Below, piece after piece: positions 1-6,412 of a stretch of 6,857 nucleotides of DNA. How positions within the stretch are numbered: position 1 is the stretch's first letter; every line of letters starts with the position of its first letter. The stretch lies in assembly GCA_913009915.1 (NCBI GenBank), contig CAJVYZ010000152.1:1-6857 (forward strand), given 5' to 3'. A model generated the notes under the pieces. It was not told where the DNA came from. It saw only the letters and a program-made list of their open reading frames with translations, and did not search any database. The DNA comes from an uncultured Gemmatimonadota bacterium. GTDB taxonomy: Bacteria > Gemmatimonadota > Gemmatimonadetes > Gemmatimonadales > GWC2-71-9. A program made the translations under genes and the position numbers.

Positions 1-571
1 GGACCACGGGCAAGCCGCCCGGTTGGCCCCCGCGGAGCAACAGACGAACGGCGTGACTGAGGATGGTTTCGGCTTCGACCGTACGGCCCGGCCGCGACGA
101 CGGGCCTTCCGCCAGGTCGCCGACGGCCGGCCCCACCAGCACGGCACCTTGGCCGGCAAGGAGATCCATGGCGCCCTGGATGGCCGGGTGCTGGTACATG
201 TCGTCGTTCATCGCCGGTGCCAGGAGGAGCGGTGCGGTGCGTGCCACCAGCATGGTGGTGAGCAGGTCGTCGGCCAACCCCTGCGCCGCCCGGGACATCA
301 GGTGCGCGGTGGCGGGCGCGACGATGATCAGGTCGACCCGTTGGGGCAGCCGGACGTGGTCGAGCGCCTGACCCCGTTGCCACAGCGAGGTGAGTACCGG
401 TTGGCCCGTCAGGGCTTCGAAGGTGACCGGCCCGACAAACTGGACCGCGCCCCGGGTGAGCGCCACCGATACCCGGGCGCCGGCCTGGGTCAGCAGACGG
501 GCTAGGATGCAGCTCTTGTAGCTGGCAATCCCGCCGGACACGCCGAGTAGCACCCGGCGGCCCTCCAGCAT
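1..571 (-). CDS. coaBC: CoaBC, phosphopantothenoylcysteine decarboxylase part (3' end outside window)
   Basis: Bifunctional coenzyme A enzyme. The N-terminal CoaC domain is an FMN flavoprotein that decarboxylates 4'-phosphopantothenoylcysteine; the C-terminal CoaB synthetase domain would lie beyond the window edge. Reading from the ATG at 571 gives 190 full codons. Visible are the FMN-binding start GVSGGIASYK (residues 10-19), the putative catalytic His72 in a DHV context, the IIVAPATA strand (82-89), the GLADDLL segment (98-104) and the substrate-binding PAMNDDM motif (119-125), with Tyr126 where Trp is usual. His72 and Asn122 both align with E. coli Dfp His75 and Asn125 at a constant offset of 3. 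At the same offset Glu155 replaces E. coli Cys158. The start lies 4 bp after the rpoZ stop, with a GAGG 9 bases upstream, so it is the last visible gene of the operon. A stand-alone CoaC flavoprotein cannot be excluded because the 3' part is missing. Confidence 0.93.
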   Translation of the reverse strand, partial: MLEGRRVLLGVSGGIASYKSCILARLLTQAGARVSVALTRGAVQFVGPVTFEALTGQPVLTSLWQRGQALDHVRLPQRVDLIIVAPATAHLMSRAAQGLADDLLTTMLVARTAPLLLAPAMNDDMYQHPAIQGAMDLLAGQGAVLVGPAVGDLAEGPSSRPGRTVEAETILSHAVRLLLRGGQPGGLPVV

Positions 572-575
572 GGCG

Positions 576-788
576 CTACGCCTCGGAGCGCCGACGCTTG
601 ATGAGCTTGTACGACAGCGACTCGTTCGACAACGCTTCGAGCGCGGTCGTGGTCAGCTTCTCTTCCTGCGTCGGGAGCCGGTCCCGGGGGAAATCATTCA
701 GGTAGCGGGTAAACCGCGCGGCCACGAGAATGCCGAGGTACTAGTTGCCGGCGACCTTGGCGGCCTCGGCCGGTGTGTAGATCTTCAC
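576..788 (-). pseudogene. rpoZ: RNA polymerase omega subunit, interrupted by an in-frame TAG at codon 16
   Basis: Omega is a small RNA polymerase subunit that helps fold and dock the beta' subunit. Reading from the GTG at 788 gives 70 codons with one internal stop. Before it comes VKIYTPAEAAKVAGN; after it come YLGILVAARFTRYLND, a charged middle and YKLIKRRRSEA, ending at a TAG (578-576). The pattern GN-x-Y/F-x-x-LVAAR-x-x-R matches the conserved omega core (E. coli GNRFDLVLVAARRAR). The internal TAG (743-741) sits where the family has Arg or Lys, so a single change from AAG at base 743 would explain it. Both halves stay in one frame and look fully conserved, which argues for a very recent mutation or a base-call error. 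The GTG start overlaps the gmk stop by 4 bp (GTGA), and coaBC starts 4 bp after the rpoZ stop. A GTG at codon 22 is an unlikely rescue start. The family call is firm; the functional state is not known. Confidence 0.8.
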
Positions 789-1447
789 GAACGTGTCTCC
801 TTCTGCTGTTGGGACGCGGGCGACTGTGCCTCAGCCACCCCACGTTGCAACTGTTCCAGCAACCCGGCGAATTCCTGCTGCCGCGGGACCCGCAGCGACT
901 CCGCTTCGACGATTGCCGCTACCTGTTCGACCGCCACGACGAGATCGTCGTTGACGACCACGTAATCATACTCGCTGGCAGCCCGCAATTCCTCCTGTGC
1001 CCGCGCCAGCCGCCGGGCGACCTGCTCCACGCTCTCGGTGTCTCGTCCCCTGAGACGAGCCGCCAACGCGGCGCCGGACGGCGGCAACAGAAATACCGTG
1101 ACGGCGTCGGGAAACTGCCGACGTACCTGCCGGGCCCCTTCGATCTCGATGTCGAGTAGGGCATGGCTGCCTTCCCCAAAGATACGCTGCACCTCGTTCA
1201 CCAGGGTACCGTACCGGCGGCCTCCGTAGGTGGCCCACTCCAGGAACCCGCCGGACTCCAGCCGCCGGTCGAATTCCTCGTCACTCAGGAAGTAGTAGTC
1301 CTTCCCTTCTGTTTCTCCAGGGCGCATGGGCCGTGTCGTGGCCGACACCGAAAAGGCCACGTCGTCCCGTCCCTGCACCAGCTTCCGCGCGATGGTCGAC
1401 TTGCCGCCCCCCGAGGGTGACGACACCACCAACAGGAAATACCTCAC
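785..1447 (-). CDS. gmk: Guanylate kinase
   Basis: Cytoplasmic kinase that phosphorylates GMP (and dGMP) with ATP to give GDP, which is essential for GTP supply. The protein has 220 residues; family members are usually 185-210. Visible in order: the P-loop SSPSGGGKST (9-18), the GMP-binding stretch with TTRPMRPGE and Lys49-Asp50-Tyr51-Tyr52 (37-52), the DIEIEGARQV segment (99-108), the lid region RLRGRDTES (131-139), and VVVNDDL (163-169). All the usual nucleotide-binding residues are present. The extra length is a Gln- and Glu-rich tail from about residue 190 with no recognised domain. The start is a GTG overlapping the yicC stop by 4 bp, and the TGA stop overlaps the rpoZ GTG in the same way, so translation of yicC, gmk and rpoZ is probably coupled. 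The neighbours yicC, rpoZ and coaBC are the classical context of gmk in many bacteria. Confidence 0.97.
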   Translation of the reverse strand: MRYFLLVVSSPSGGGKSTIARKLVQGRDDVAFSVSATTRPMRPGETEGKDYYFLSDEEFDRRLESGGFLEWATYGGRRYGTLVNEVQRIFGEGSHALLDIEIEGARQVRRQFPDAVTVFLLPPSGAALAARLRGRDTESVEQVARRLARAQEELRAASEYDYVVVNDDLVVAVEQVAAIVEAESLRVPRQQEFAGLLEQLQRGVAEAQSPASQQQKETRS

Positions 1448-2322
1448 TCGATATTCTCGAGTTGTTCGCGAAATTTCTCCAGCTCACCCTTCATGGCAAC
1501 GACCTCCGCCGCTATCGCAGCGTCGTTGGCCTTGGATCCGATGGTGTTCACTTCGCGGCCCATCTCCTGGGCCAGAAAGCCGAGTCGCTTACCGATCGGG
1601 CTTTCCGCACCGAGGGCTTCCCGGCAAGCGCCTATGTGCGCCTGCAGCCGGACCAACTCCTCGGTGAGGTCCAGCTTGTCCGCCAAGTAGGCGATCTCCT
1701 GTTCCAGCCGACCCTCGTCCACCGTCCGTGACTCGGTGAGCTCCCGTACCGCCGCCCGCAGTCGGTCGCGCTCGGCGATCAATCGGTGCGGCGCCCGCTC
1801 GCCGACCACGCCGGCCGAGCGCTCGAGCTGCTCCAGCCGATGGAGCAACTCGCCCAGCAGAACATCGCCCTCGCGCCGGCGCATGGCCTTGCACTCGGTC
1901 ACGGCGGCCAGCACCACAGGCTGCAACTCCTGCCACACGACCTCGGTTGCCTCACCGGCGCCGGCCACCAGCACGTCGGGTTGCCGGGCGACCAACGCCA
2001 GGTCGGGTTCGCCGGCGATACCCAGAGTCGTCTGCAGTTCCCGCAAACGCGCCACGATGCTGCGGGCCCGCTCGAGATCGAGGTCGACCGTCCCGGCACC
2101 GCGGTCGGGAGACTCCAGCCACCGGACGGACACCGTCACGTGGCCCCGGTCGAAGTCCCGCCGCAGCCGGTCGCGCACCGCAGCCTCCAGCGGCGCCAAG
2201 GCCGGTGGAGCCTTGATGGAGAGGTGGAAGAACCGGTGGTTTACCGTACGGATCTCCACCACGAGTCGCCCGCCGGCCACGGCCCCCTCTCCGGCGCCAA
2301 ACCCCGTCATGCTGTAGGCCAC
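1444..2322 (-). CDS. yicC: YicC/YloC family endoribonuclease
   Basis: The product resembles YicC/YloC, a family of RNA endonucleases linked to mRNA and small-RNA decay and stationary-phase survival. With the GTG at 2322 it has 292 residues, the normal family length. The start MAYSMTGFGAGEG carries the hallmark SMTGFG motif at residues 4-9, followed by the VEIRTVNHRF segment (22-31). The C-terminal family domain contains RLEQEIAYLADKLDLTEE (205-222) and the signature from PIGKRL to GSKAND (242-266, including QEMGREVNT), and it ends in a charged helix. The open frame runs further upstream to 2775, but that part overlaps the receptor gene in another frame, and the SMTGFG motif fixes the real start. 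An AGGA and a CAGGG lie 5-10 bases upstream of the GTG. The TGA stop overlaps the gmk GTG by 4 bp. The pairing yicC-gmk is conserved in many phyla. Nuclease activity is inferred from the family. Confidence 0.95.
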   Translation of the reverse strand: MAYSMTGFGAGEGAVAGGRLVVEIRTVNHRFFHLSIKAPPALAPLEAAVRDRLRRDFDRGHVTVSVRWLESPDRGAGTVDLDLERARSIVARLRELQTTLGIAGEPDLALVARQPDVLVAGAGEATEVVWQELQPVVLAAVTECKAMRRREGDVLLGELLHRLEQLERSAGVVGERAPHRLIAERDRLRAAVRELTESRTVDEGRLEQEIAYLADKLDLTEELVRLQAHIGACREALGAESPIGKRLGFLAQEMGREVNTIGSKANDAAIAAEVVAMKGELEKFREQLENIE

Positions 2323-2399
2323 GCGTACCCTGTCCTGGAAACGAGCCTTTGAAGTTACGCGGAAGCGGTATCCGATGGTAGGGCGAAGCGCCCGGGGAC
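2323..2399. other. Intergenic gap between receptor gene and yicC with a short hairpin
   Basis: This 77-bp gap is the largest one inside the run from pepA to coaBC. Just after the receptor stop it holds a perfect 5-bp stem, GGGCG and CGCCC with a 3-base loop (2381-2393). No T-run follows it on the minus strand, so it is not a convincing intrinsic terminator; it could stabilise a 3' end or simply reflect high GC. The rest of the gap holds the yicC ribosome binding region. I see no clear promoter, but one cannot be excluded, so yicC-gmk-rpoZ-coaBC may also be transcribed on its own. Confidence 0.35.
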
Positions 2400-4226
2400 C
2401 TAATTGAGGAAATCCCAACGCACCCCGAAAATCGACACGAACGCCGGGACCTCGAACCCCGGAACGTATTCGTTCCTGGTGCCCAGAAGGTTGCGCCGCT
2501 CCCAGAAGGCCCGGAACCGACCGATTTCGAGTTGCAGAAAAGCGACCAGAAAATTGGCCGGCGGCAGGGGCACGGTAGCTCCCGTGGAATCGACACCCAG
2601 TGTGCCGGCGCCCCAGGCTTCCATGGTGACCGAGAACTTGAGATCGAAGGTGGTACTGGGAAATACTCTGAGGAATTTGGACCGAAACGCCGCCCGCGCC
2701 CAACCGTGGGTAGCCGGCTGGCCGTCGGGCGGCGTGCCGATGGCGTTGCTGAACCAACCCTCGACCGTGAACCACGGGGCCAGCCGTAATCTACCGTTGA
2801 CGGAGACCCACTCGGTAGCATCCGAGGGCCTGAGCGACGCCACTACACGACGGTACGGTTCGAAAGTAGCGGCTGAGAACGCCGAGGTCCTCGACACTGT
2901 CCCCGAGAGAGCTACCGCATCGCGGTTGAATCCCAAGGTCAGGTCCACGTTGGCAAGGTCCTGGGCCGTATCACTGGCGATGGCGGGCACGACGACCTGC
3001 CGGCCCACGCGCCCGGAAGCGGTCAAGGCCAGACCCAGGGGCAGGCCCAGACCACCCCGCAGGCCCAACCAGGCACTGGTCCGGTTCCCTTCGTGCCTTT
3101 GGAACACGCCCTCCGCGCTGGCCGACAGGCCAGCCGTCGGGGCCCAGCCGGCCTCACCCCGGACAACCACCGGGGTCCAGCGACTCGACCCCCCGATCCG
3201 GGCACGCCAGAACGCGCGCGGTGACCGCTGGCTCAGCGCCACTCCGTAGTTGACCGTCGACTGGTCGACACCGCTCCCGCTCCACTTGCTCCGGCCCAAC
3301 AGAACGTCCGTCCTGAGGCCCTGCCCGTCGCCCCGTTTGCGCCAGAAAAACCGCACCTGCTGATCGAGGCGGGTTCCATCGAGCGCCTGGCTCACGGTGT
3401 CGCCCTGCAATGCCCGGATCGGGTCGCGATCGATGGCGGTGCTGAACATTTGGAACTGCACTCCGATCCGCGCCGAAGGCACGTAGCTCAACTGGCCCCA
3501 CACCTGGGTTTGGAGCCGGTCGCCGACTTGCAGAGTCCCGGTGGGCAAGTTGAGAAAATCCCCTCCCAAGCCGAGGCCGATCCCGGATTGCCAGCGCTTC
3601 TCGAAGGTGCCTTGAAACCGTGCCACGCTGCGATCGCCCGTTCCGATCGCCAATCGGGAAGCGGGAGCGATCCGGTTGTGATTCCTGGTGAACAAGTGCA
3701 CGCGCAGGACGTCGGGCCACCGTTCGACCTCCACCCGGTCGAGCATCCCCAGGACGAACTGACTCGGATCCACGCCCACGCTGTCCGGCCCCAAGGGGAG
3801 AAAAGGTTGCCCGTCGAGGAGGTATTCCACCGACGTCGCTCCCCGTCCCTTGTAGCTCGCCATCTCCGGTTGCATGAGCCAACCGGCGCGCCAGACGTAC
3901 ACGCCGGGAATCTGGTTCAGCAAGTCTCCCAGCGTACCGGACCCGCCCCATTCGAGGGAATCGCGGGTGAATATCATCCGGGAATGAGGTGGCTGCGGGT
4001 TGCCGGGCTCGATCCGCGGCATGACCGGAACCACTTGCTTGGTGGCTTCGCCGGCCTCGCGGAATTGGGCCGTGAGATCGACTTGGGGTAGCAGGGAGTC
4101 GGCCTGGGCGGAGTCGGGCACGACCTGCCCCGCGGCCGTGGCGGCGAGGCCGCCCAGCGCCGCGAGGGCTAGCAGGAGACCCCGCGTGATGCGGTGCCGA
4201 AACCTAGGGTTGGCGGGCGAGCACAA
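2400..4226 (-). CDS. TonB-dependent receptor plug-domain outer-membrane protein
   Basis: Predicted outer-membrane protein of 608 residues; the substrate is unknown. The N-terminus is a signal peptide: Arg-rich n-region (8-15), hydrophobic core LLLALAALGGLAATAAG (17-33), and likely cleavage near the AAG before Gln34. A linker rich in Pro and Gln follows (35-85). Residues about 88-172 read as a plug domain: GTLGDLLNQIPGVYV, KGRGATSVEYLLDGQPF and LDRVEVERWPDVLRVHLFT. From about 185 to the end, alternating polar and hydrophobic strands rich in Trp, Phe and Arg fit a beta-barrel, ending VSIFGVRWDFLN. The barrel part of roughly 420 residues is short for a classical 22-strand TonB receptor, and I see no clear TonB box, so this may be a plug-bearing porin-like protein. 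The only in-frame start that keeps the signal peptide is TTG at 4226, which overlaps the pepA end by 23 bp and implies coupled translation. I am confident it is an outer-membrane protein, less so about TonB dependence. Confidence 0.8.
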   Translation of the reverse strand: MCSPANPRFRHRITRGLLLALAALGGLAATAAGQVVPDSAQADSLLPQVDLTAQFREAGEATKQVVPVMPRIEPGNPQPPHSRMIFTRDSLEWGGSGTLGDLLNQIPGVYVWRAGWLMQPEMASYKGRGATSVEYLLDGQPFLPLGPDSVGVDPSQFVLGMLDRVEVERWPDVLRVHLFTRNHNRIAPASRLAIGTGDRSVARFQGTFEKRWQSGIGLGLGGDFLNLPTGTLQVGDRLQTQVWGQLSYVPSARIGVQFQMFSTAIDRDPIRALQGDTVSQALDGTRLDQQVRFFWRKRGDGQGLRTDVLLGRSKWSGSGVDQSTVNYGVALSQRSPRAFWRARIGGSSRWTPVVVRGEAGWAPTAGLSASAEGVFQRHEGNRTSAWLGLRGGLGLPLGLALTASGRVGRQVVVPAIASDTAQDLANVDLTLGFNRDAVALSGTVSRTSAFSAATFEPYRRVVASLRPSDATEWVSVNGRLRLAPWFTVEGWFSNAIGTPPDGQPATHGWARAAFRSKFLRVFPSTTFDLKFSVTMEAWGAGTLGVDSTGATVPLPPANFLVAFLQLEIGRFRAFWERRNLLGTRNEYVPGFEVPAFVSIFGVRWDFLN

Positions 4227-5703
4227 ATTCGCTGAACAGCCGTACCCCGACGCCGGTGGGCCCCTTCCCCGAAATGGGCGAGGCGCGATCGGTATAGGCG
4301 GTGCCGGCGATATCGAGGTGAGCCCAGGGATAGCCGTCGGCGAACTCCCGCAGGAACCACCCGGCCGAGATGGTTCCGGCCGGCCGGCCCCCGGAGTTCT
4401 TCATGTCGGCAATCTCCGATTTGATGAGATCGCGATACTCGTCCCACAGCGGGAGCGGCCACACCCGCTCACCAGACCGGTTCCCGGCGACGCGCACCTC
4501 TTCGATCAGAGCCTCGTCGGTGCCCACCACCCCCGAGGCGGCGTGGCCCAAGGCAATCACCACGGCCCCGGTGAGCGTGGCGGCATCGAGTACGCACGCC
4601 GGGTCGAACCGCTTGGCGTACGACAGCGCGTCACTGAGGATGAGCCTTCCCTCGGCGTCGGTATTGACCACCTCGATGGTCTTGCCCGAGTGGCTGCGGA
4701 TCACGTCGCCGGGCTTGAAGGCGGAGCCGGAGGGCATGTTGTCGGTGGTGGGGACCAAGCCGATGACGTGGCACTTAGGCCGCAACCGGCCCAACGCCTC
4801 GAACGTCCCCAGCACCGCCGCGGCCCCCGACATGTCGAACTTCATCTCTTCCATGTGTGGCGGCGGCTTGAGGGAAATGCCCCCGGTATCGAAGGTGACT
4901 CCCTTGCCGACCAGAACGACCGGTGGGCCATCGGCACCACGGTATTCCACAACGATGAAGCGGGGCTCCTCCTCGCTCCCCCGGCTCACGGCCATGAGCC
5001 CGCCCATCCCCTCCTCCTCGATAGCCGCACGGTCGAGCACGGTGACTTCGAACCCGTGACGCTGTCCCAGATCAGTGGCTACATCTGCCAGATATGTGGG
5101 GGTACAGGTGTTGCCGGGGAGCATCTGGAGGTTTCTGGCCAACGTCTGACCGGCGCCGATGGCGGCTCCCACGGCGTGCCCGGCAGCGCTATCGTCAGCG
5201 TCGGAGGTCACTAGAAGGTCGACCCGTTCCAAGTGGGGTTTCTGCTCGCGCGGGGGCTCCTTGAACTCATCGAAGCGCCAAGCCCCGAACAGTGCTCCCT
5301 CCGTGATGGCCTGGGCTACGGCTGCCGCGCCCCCCCCGCCCGAAAGCCCCGCGGCGGCTTCCGCCGTGCACAGCACCGAGGCCGACGATACCCCCATCCC
5401 GGCGGCTACTTTGACGCCGACCGCGGCGGCGCGCCGGAGGGAGGCCTGATCCAACTCTCCCGGCTTGCCCGCCCCCGAAAGGACAATCCGCTCCTGAGGA
5501 CCCGAGGGGTACAGCACCGCCGTCTGGTCGCGCTTACCGGCAAACGCGGCTGCCCCATACAGCCGCCCCAAGGCACCGCCGGTGGCTTCGTCCAGCGCGG
5601 CGAGCGAATCCGGTTGGCCCCCCTGGGGGACCACGACCACCAACAGGGGTGTGCTGTGCGCGGCTGGATCGGCGCTGGTGACGGCGGTCTCGAGCGACAT
5701 CAT
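4204..5703 (-). CDS. pepA: Leucyl aminopeptidase (M17 family, cytosol aminopeptidase)
   Basis: Two-metal exopeptidase that removes N-terminal residues from peptides in the cytoplasm. From the ATG at 5703 it has 499 residues, the normal family length. The C-terminal catalytic domain carries VGKGVTFDTGGISLKP and the family signature NTDAEGRL. In this numbering the metal ligands are Lys267, Asp272, Asp290, Asp349 and Glu351, and the catalytic pair is Lys279 and Arg353. The spacings between these residues equal those of E. coli PepA (Lys270, Asp275, Lys282, Asp293, Asp352, Glu354, Arg356). The poorly conserved N-terminal domain is Ala- and Gly-rich. The frame stays open to a GTG at 5799, which would add 32 mostly hydrophobic residues; I prefer 5703 (or the adjacent ATG at 5700) because M17 enzymes are cytoplasmic and 499 residues fits. 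No strong ribosome binding site is visible for either. It is the first gene of the apparent operon, and its end overlaps the receptor gene by 23 bp. Confidence 0.95.
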   Translation of the reverse strand: MMSLETAVTSADPAAHSTPLLVVVVPQGGQPDSLAALDEATGGALGRLYGAAAFAGKRDQTAVLYPSGPQERIVLSGAGKPGELDQASLRRAAAVGVKVAAGMGVSSASVLCTAEAAAGLSGGGGAAAVAQAITEGALFGAWRFDEFKEPPREQKPHLERVDLLVTSDADDSAAGHAVGAAIGAGQTLARNLQMLPGNTCTPTYLADVATDLGQRHGFEVTVLDRAAIEEEGMGGLMAVSRGSEEEPRFIVVEYRGADGPPVVLVGKGVTFDTGGISLKPPPHMEEMKFDMSGAAAVLGTFEALGRLRPKCHVIGLVPTTDNMPSGSAFKPGDVIRSHSGKTIEVVNTDAEGRLILSDALSYAKRFDPACVLDAATLTGAVVIALGHAASGVVGTDEALIEEVRVAGNRSGERVWPLPLWDEYRDLIKSEIADMKNSGGRPAGTISAGWFLREFADGYPWAHLDIAGTAYTDRASPISGKGPTGVGVRLFSEFVLARQP

Positions 5704-5844
5704 GAAGAACCGGTGGTGGATGGCGGTAAGGAAAAGCAGCCCGGGCGATGCGGCTATCAAGCTAACGCCGACGGATGTAATGCGAAACGGCGAAACCACT
5801 CACGCAGGGTCCCGTCTACGCCGGAGTCCTGGGCCGCTCTAGGC
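5704..5844. other. Gap between PadR gene and pepA, presumed leader of the pepA operon
   Basis: About 141 bp separate the PadR stop from the preferred pepA start; this shrinks to 45 bp if pepA starts at the GTG at 5799. I looked on the minus strand for a terminator hairpin with a T-run and for a -35/-10 pair, and saw nothing convincing. A pepA promoter is expected here from the layout, but the sequence does not identify it. Confidence 0.3.
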
Positions 5845-6210
5845 TTATTGGTCGGGAACCAGGTTCCGTGCTCGGACCAGGTCTGCCAACCTGACCAGCC
5901 GGGCTGATTCGGACCACAGCGCCCGGTGACCGACCGGAGTCAGGGCGTAGCGCTTCCTCTGCGACCCCCGGACGCGCGAAACACTCACCAGACCCCTGCG
6001 GCACAACCGCTGCAAGGTGCCGTACACGGTACTCGGCCCCATGGGCGGCTCCCCCGTGGCCGTGCCGGCGACGGCCCGCATGACGGCGTACCCGTGGGCC
6101 GGCCCGTCGTTGAGCGCCAGCAAGACGTAGAACACGACTGATGTCAGTGGCGCTAATACCTTGGCGGTAATTATGTTAGACTCTGTCACATCAAGTAGTT
6201 TCTCAGACAA
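5845..6210 (-). CDS. PadR-family winged-helix transcriptional regulator
   Basis: DNA-binding regulator of the PadR family, about 121 residues if started at the TTG at 6210. The winged helix-turn-helix core is clear: FYVLLALNDGPAHGYAVMRAV (27-47), the recognition-helix region GPSTVYGTLQRLCRRGLV (58-75), and the wing RKRYALTPVGHRAL (85-98). A short C-terminal helix with Arg and Leu follows, enough for a small dimer contact. PadR proteins of this size usually repress a neighbouring gene or themselves and respond to small molecules; the ligand here is unknown. The start is uncertain. The TTG at 6210 has GAGG only one base upstream, the GTG at 6189 has a poor site, and a GTG at 6135 would keep the core but lacks a site. 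The gene is divergent from the M14 gene and lies upstream of pepA in the same orientation. The ending TAA is at 5847-5845. Confidence 0.88.
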   Translation of the reverse strand: MSEKLLDVTESNIITAKVLAPLTSVVFYVLLALNDGPAHGYAVMRAVAGTATGEPPMGPSTVYGTLQRLCRRGLVSVSRVRGSQRKRYALTPVGHRALWSESARLVRLADLVRARNLVPDQ

Positions 6211-6225
6211 GCCTCTATTACGGCA

Positions 6226-6238
6226 ACGGTACTACCGT
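6226..6238. promoter_or_regulatory. Perfect 13-bp inverted repeat, candidate PadR operator
   Basis: ACGGTA, one central base, then TACCGT: a perfect inverted repeat with 6-base arms, 15 bp from the TTG start of the PadR gene and about 30 bp ahead of the possible M14 promoter. Dimeric winged-helix repressors bind such sites, so autoregulation or control of the divergent gene is plausible. This is inference from position and symmetry; no second copy was seen in the window. Confidence 0.4.
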
Positions 6239-6267
6239 CACAGGAAATATCGCCTCAGGTACCCGGC

Positions 6268-6296
6268 TTGGCAAGCATTTGCGCTGCCATGATATT
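6268..6296 (+). promoter_or_regulatory. Possible promoter of the M14 peptidase gene
   Basis: TTGGCA (6268-6273; five of six to the sigma-70 -35 consensus) and GATATT (6291-6296; four of six to the -10 consensus) are separated by exactly 17 bases, pointing to transcription starting near 6303. That leaves a leader of about 110 bases before the ATG at 6413. Only a consensus match supports it; promoters in this lineage may differ from the E. coli pattern. Confidence 0.35.
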
Positions 6297-6300
6297 CTCG

Positions 6301-6324
6301 GCCGGCAGCGAGCCTCCCGCCGGC
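6301..6324 (+). repeat. GCCGGC inverted repeat in the presumed M14 leader
   Basis: Two copies of GCCGGC (6301-6306 and 6319-6324) can pair as a 6-bp all-GC stem around a 12-base loop. It would form at the very 5' end of the predicted transcript. Because GCCGGC is its own reverse complement and common in GC-rich DNA, chance is a real possibility. Confidence 0.25.
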
Positions 6325-6412
6325 GCGTGCCTTGTCTCCCAACCGGCCCACGAGTTACTTGGTAGCTCGTCGCACCCAACCGGCCAACCCTCCCCGCATC
6401 CGACCAGGCATC

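Larger units (their letters stand above)
6211..6412. other. Divergent intergenic region between the PadR and M14 genes
   Basis: About 200 bp with less uniform GC than its surroundings, holding the control region for two divergent genes. It contains a perfect 13-bp inverted repeat, a possible plus-strand promoter and a GCCGGC-based hairpin, each listed separately. No RNA gene or convincing small coding region was seen; open frames across it depend on TTG starts and on the artificial right end. Confidence 0.5.

Noticed and set aside
23..505. Plus-strand open frame opposite coaBC
   Set aside because: Arg-, Gly- and Gln-rich translation typical of antisense frames in GC-rich DNA; the opposite strand has clear CoaC motifs.
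741..743. Genome-wide TAG recoding
   Set aside because: pepA, the receptor gene and rpoZ itself end on TAG at normal family C-termini, so TAG works as a stop here.
2381..2393. GC hairpin after the receptor gene as an intrinsic terminator
   Set aside because: The stem is only 5 bp and no T-run follows on the minus strand.
2323..2775. Upstream extension of the yicC frame to give a 443-residue protein
   Set aside because: It overlaps the receptor gene in another frame, lacks yicC homology, and the SMTGFG motif plus normal family length place the start at 2322.
4000..5214. Long 404-residue plus-strand open frame opposite pepA and the receptor gene
   Set aside because: It spans two real minus-strand genes, has no recognisable motif and low-complexity composition; long antisense frames are expected at this GC content.
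5330..5337. Run of eight C (G in pepA) as a phase-variation tract
   Set aside because: It encodes Gly codons in a Gly-rich linker, the frame is intact, and housekeeping pepA is an unlikely phase-variable gene.
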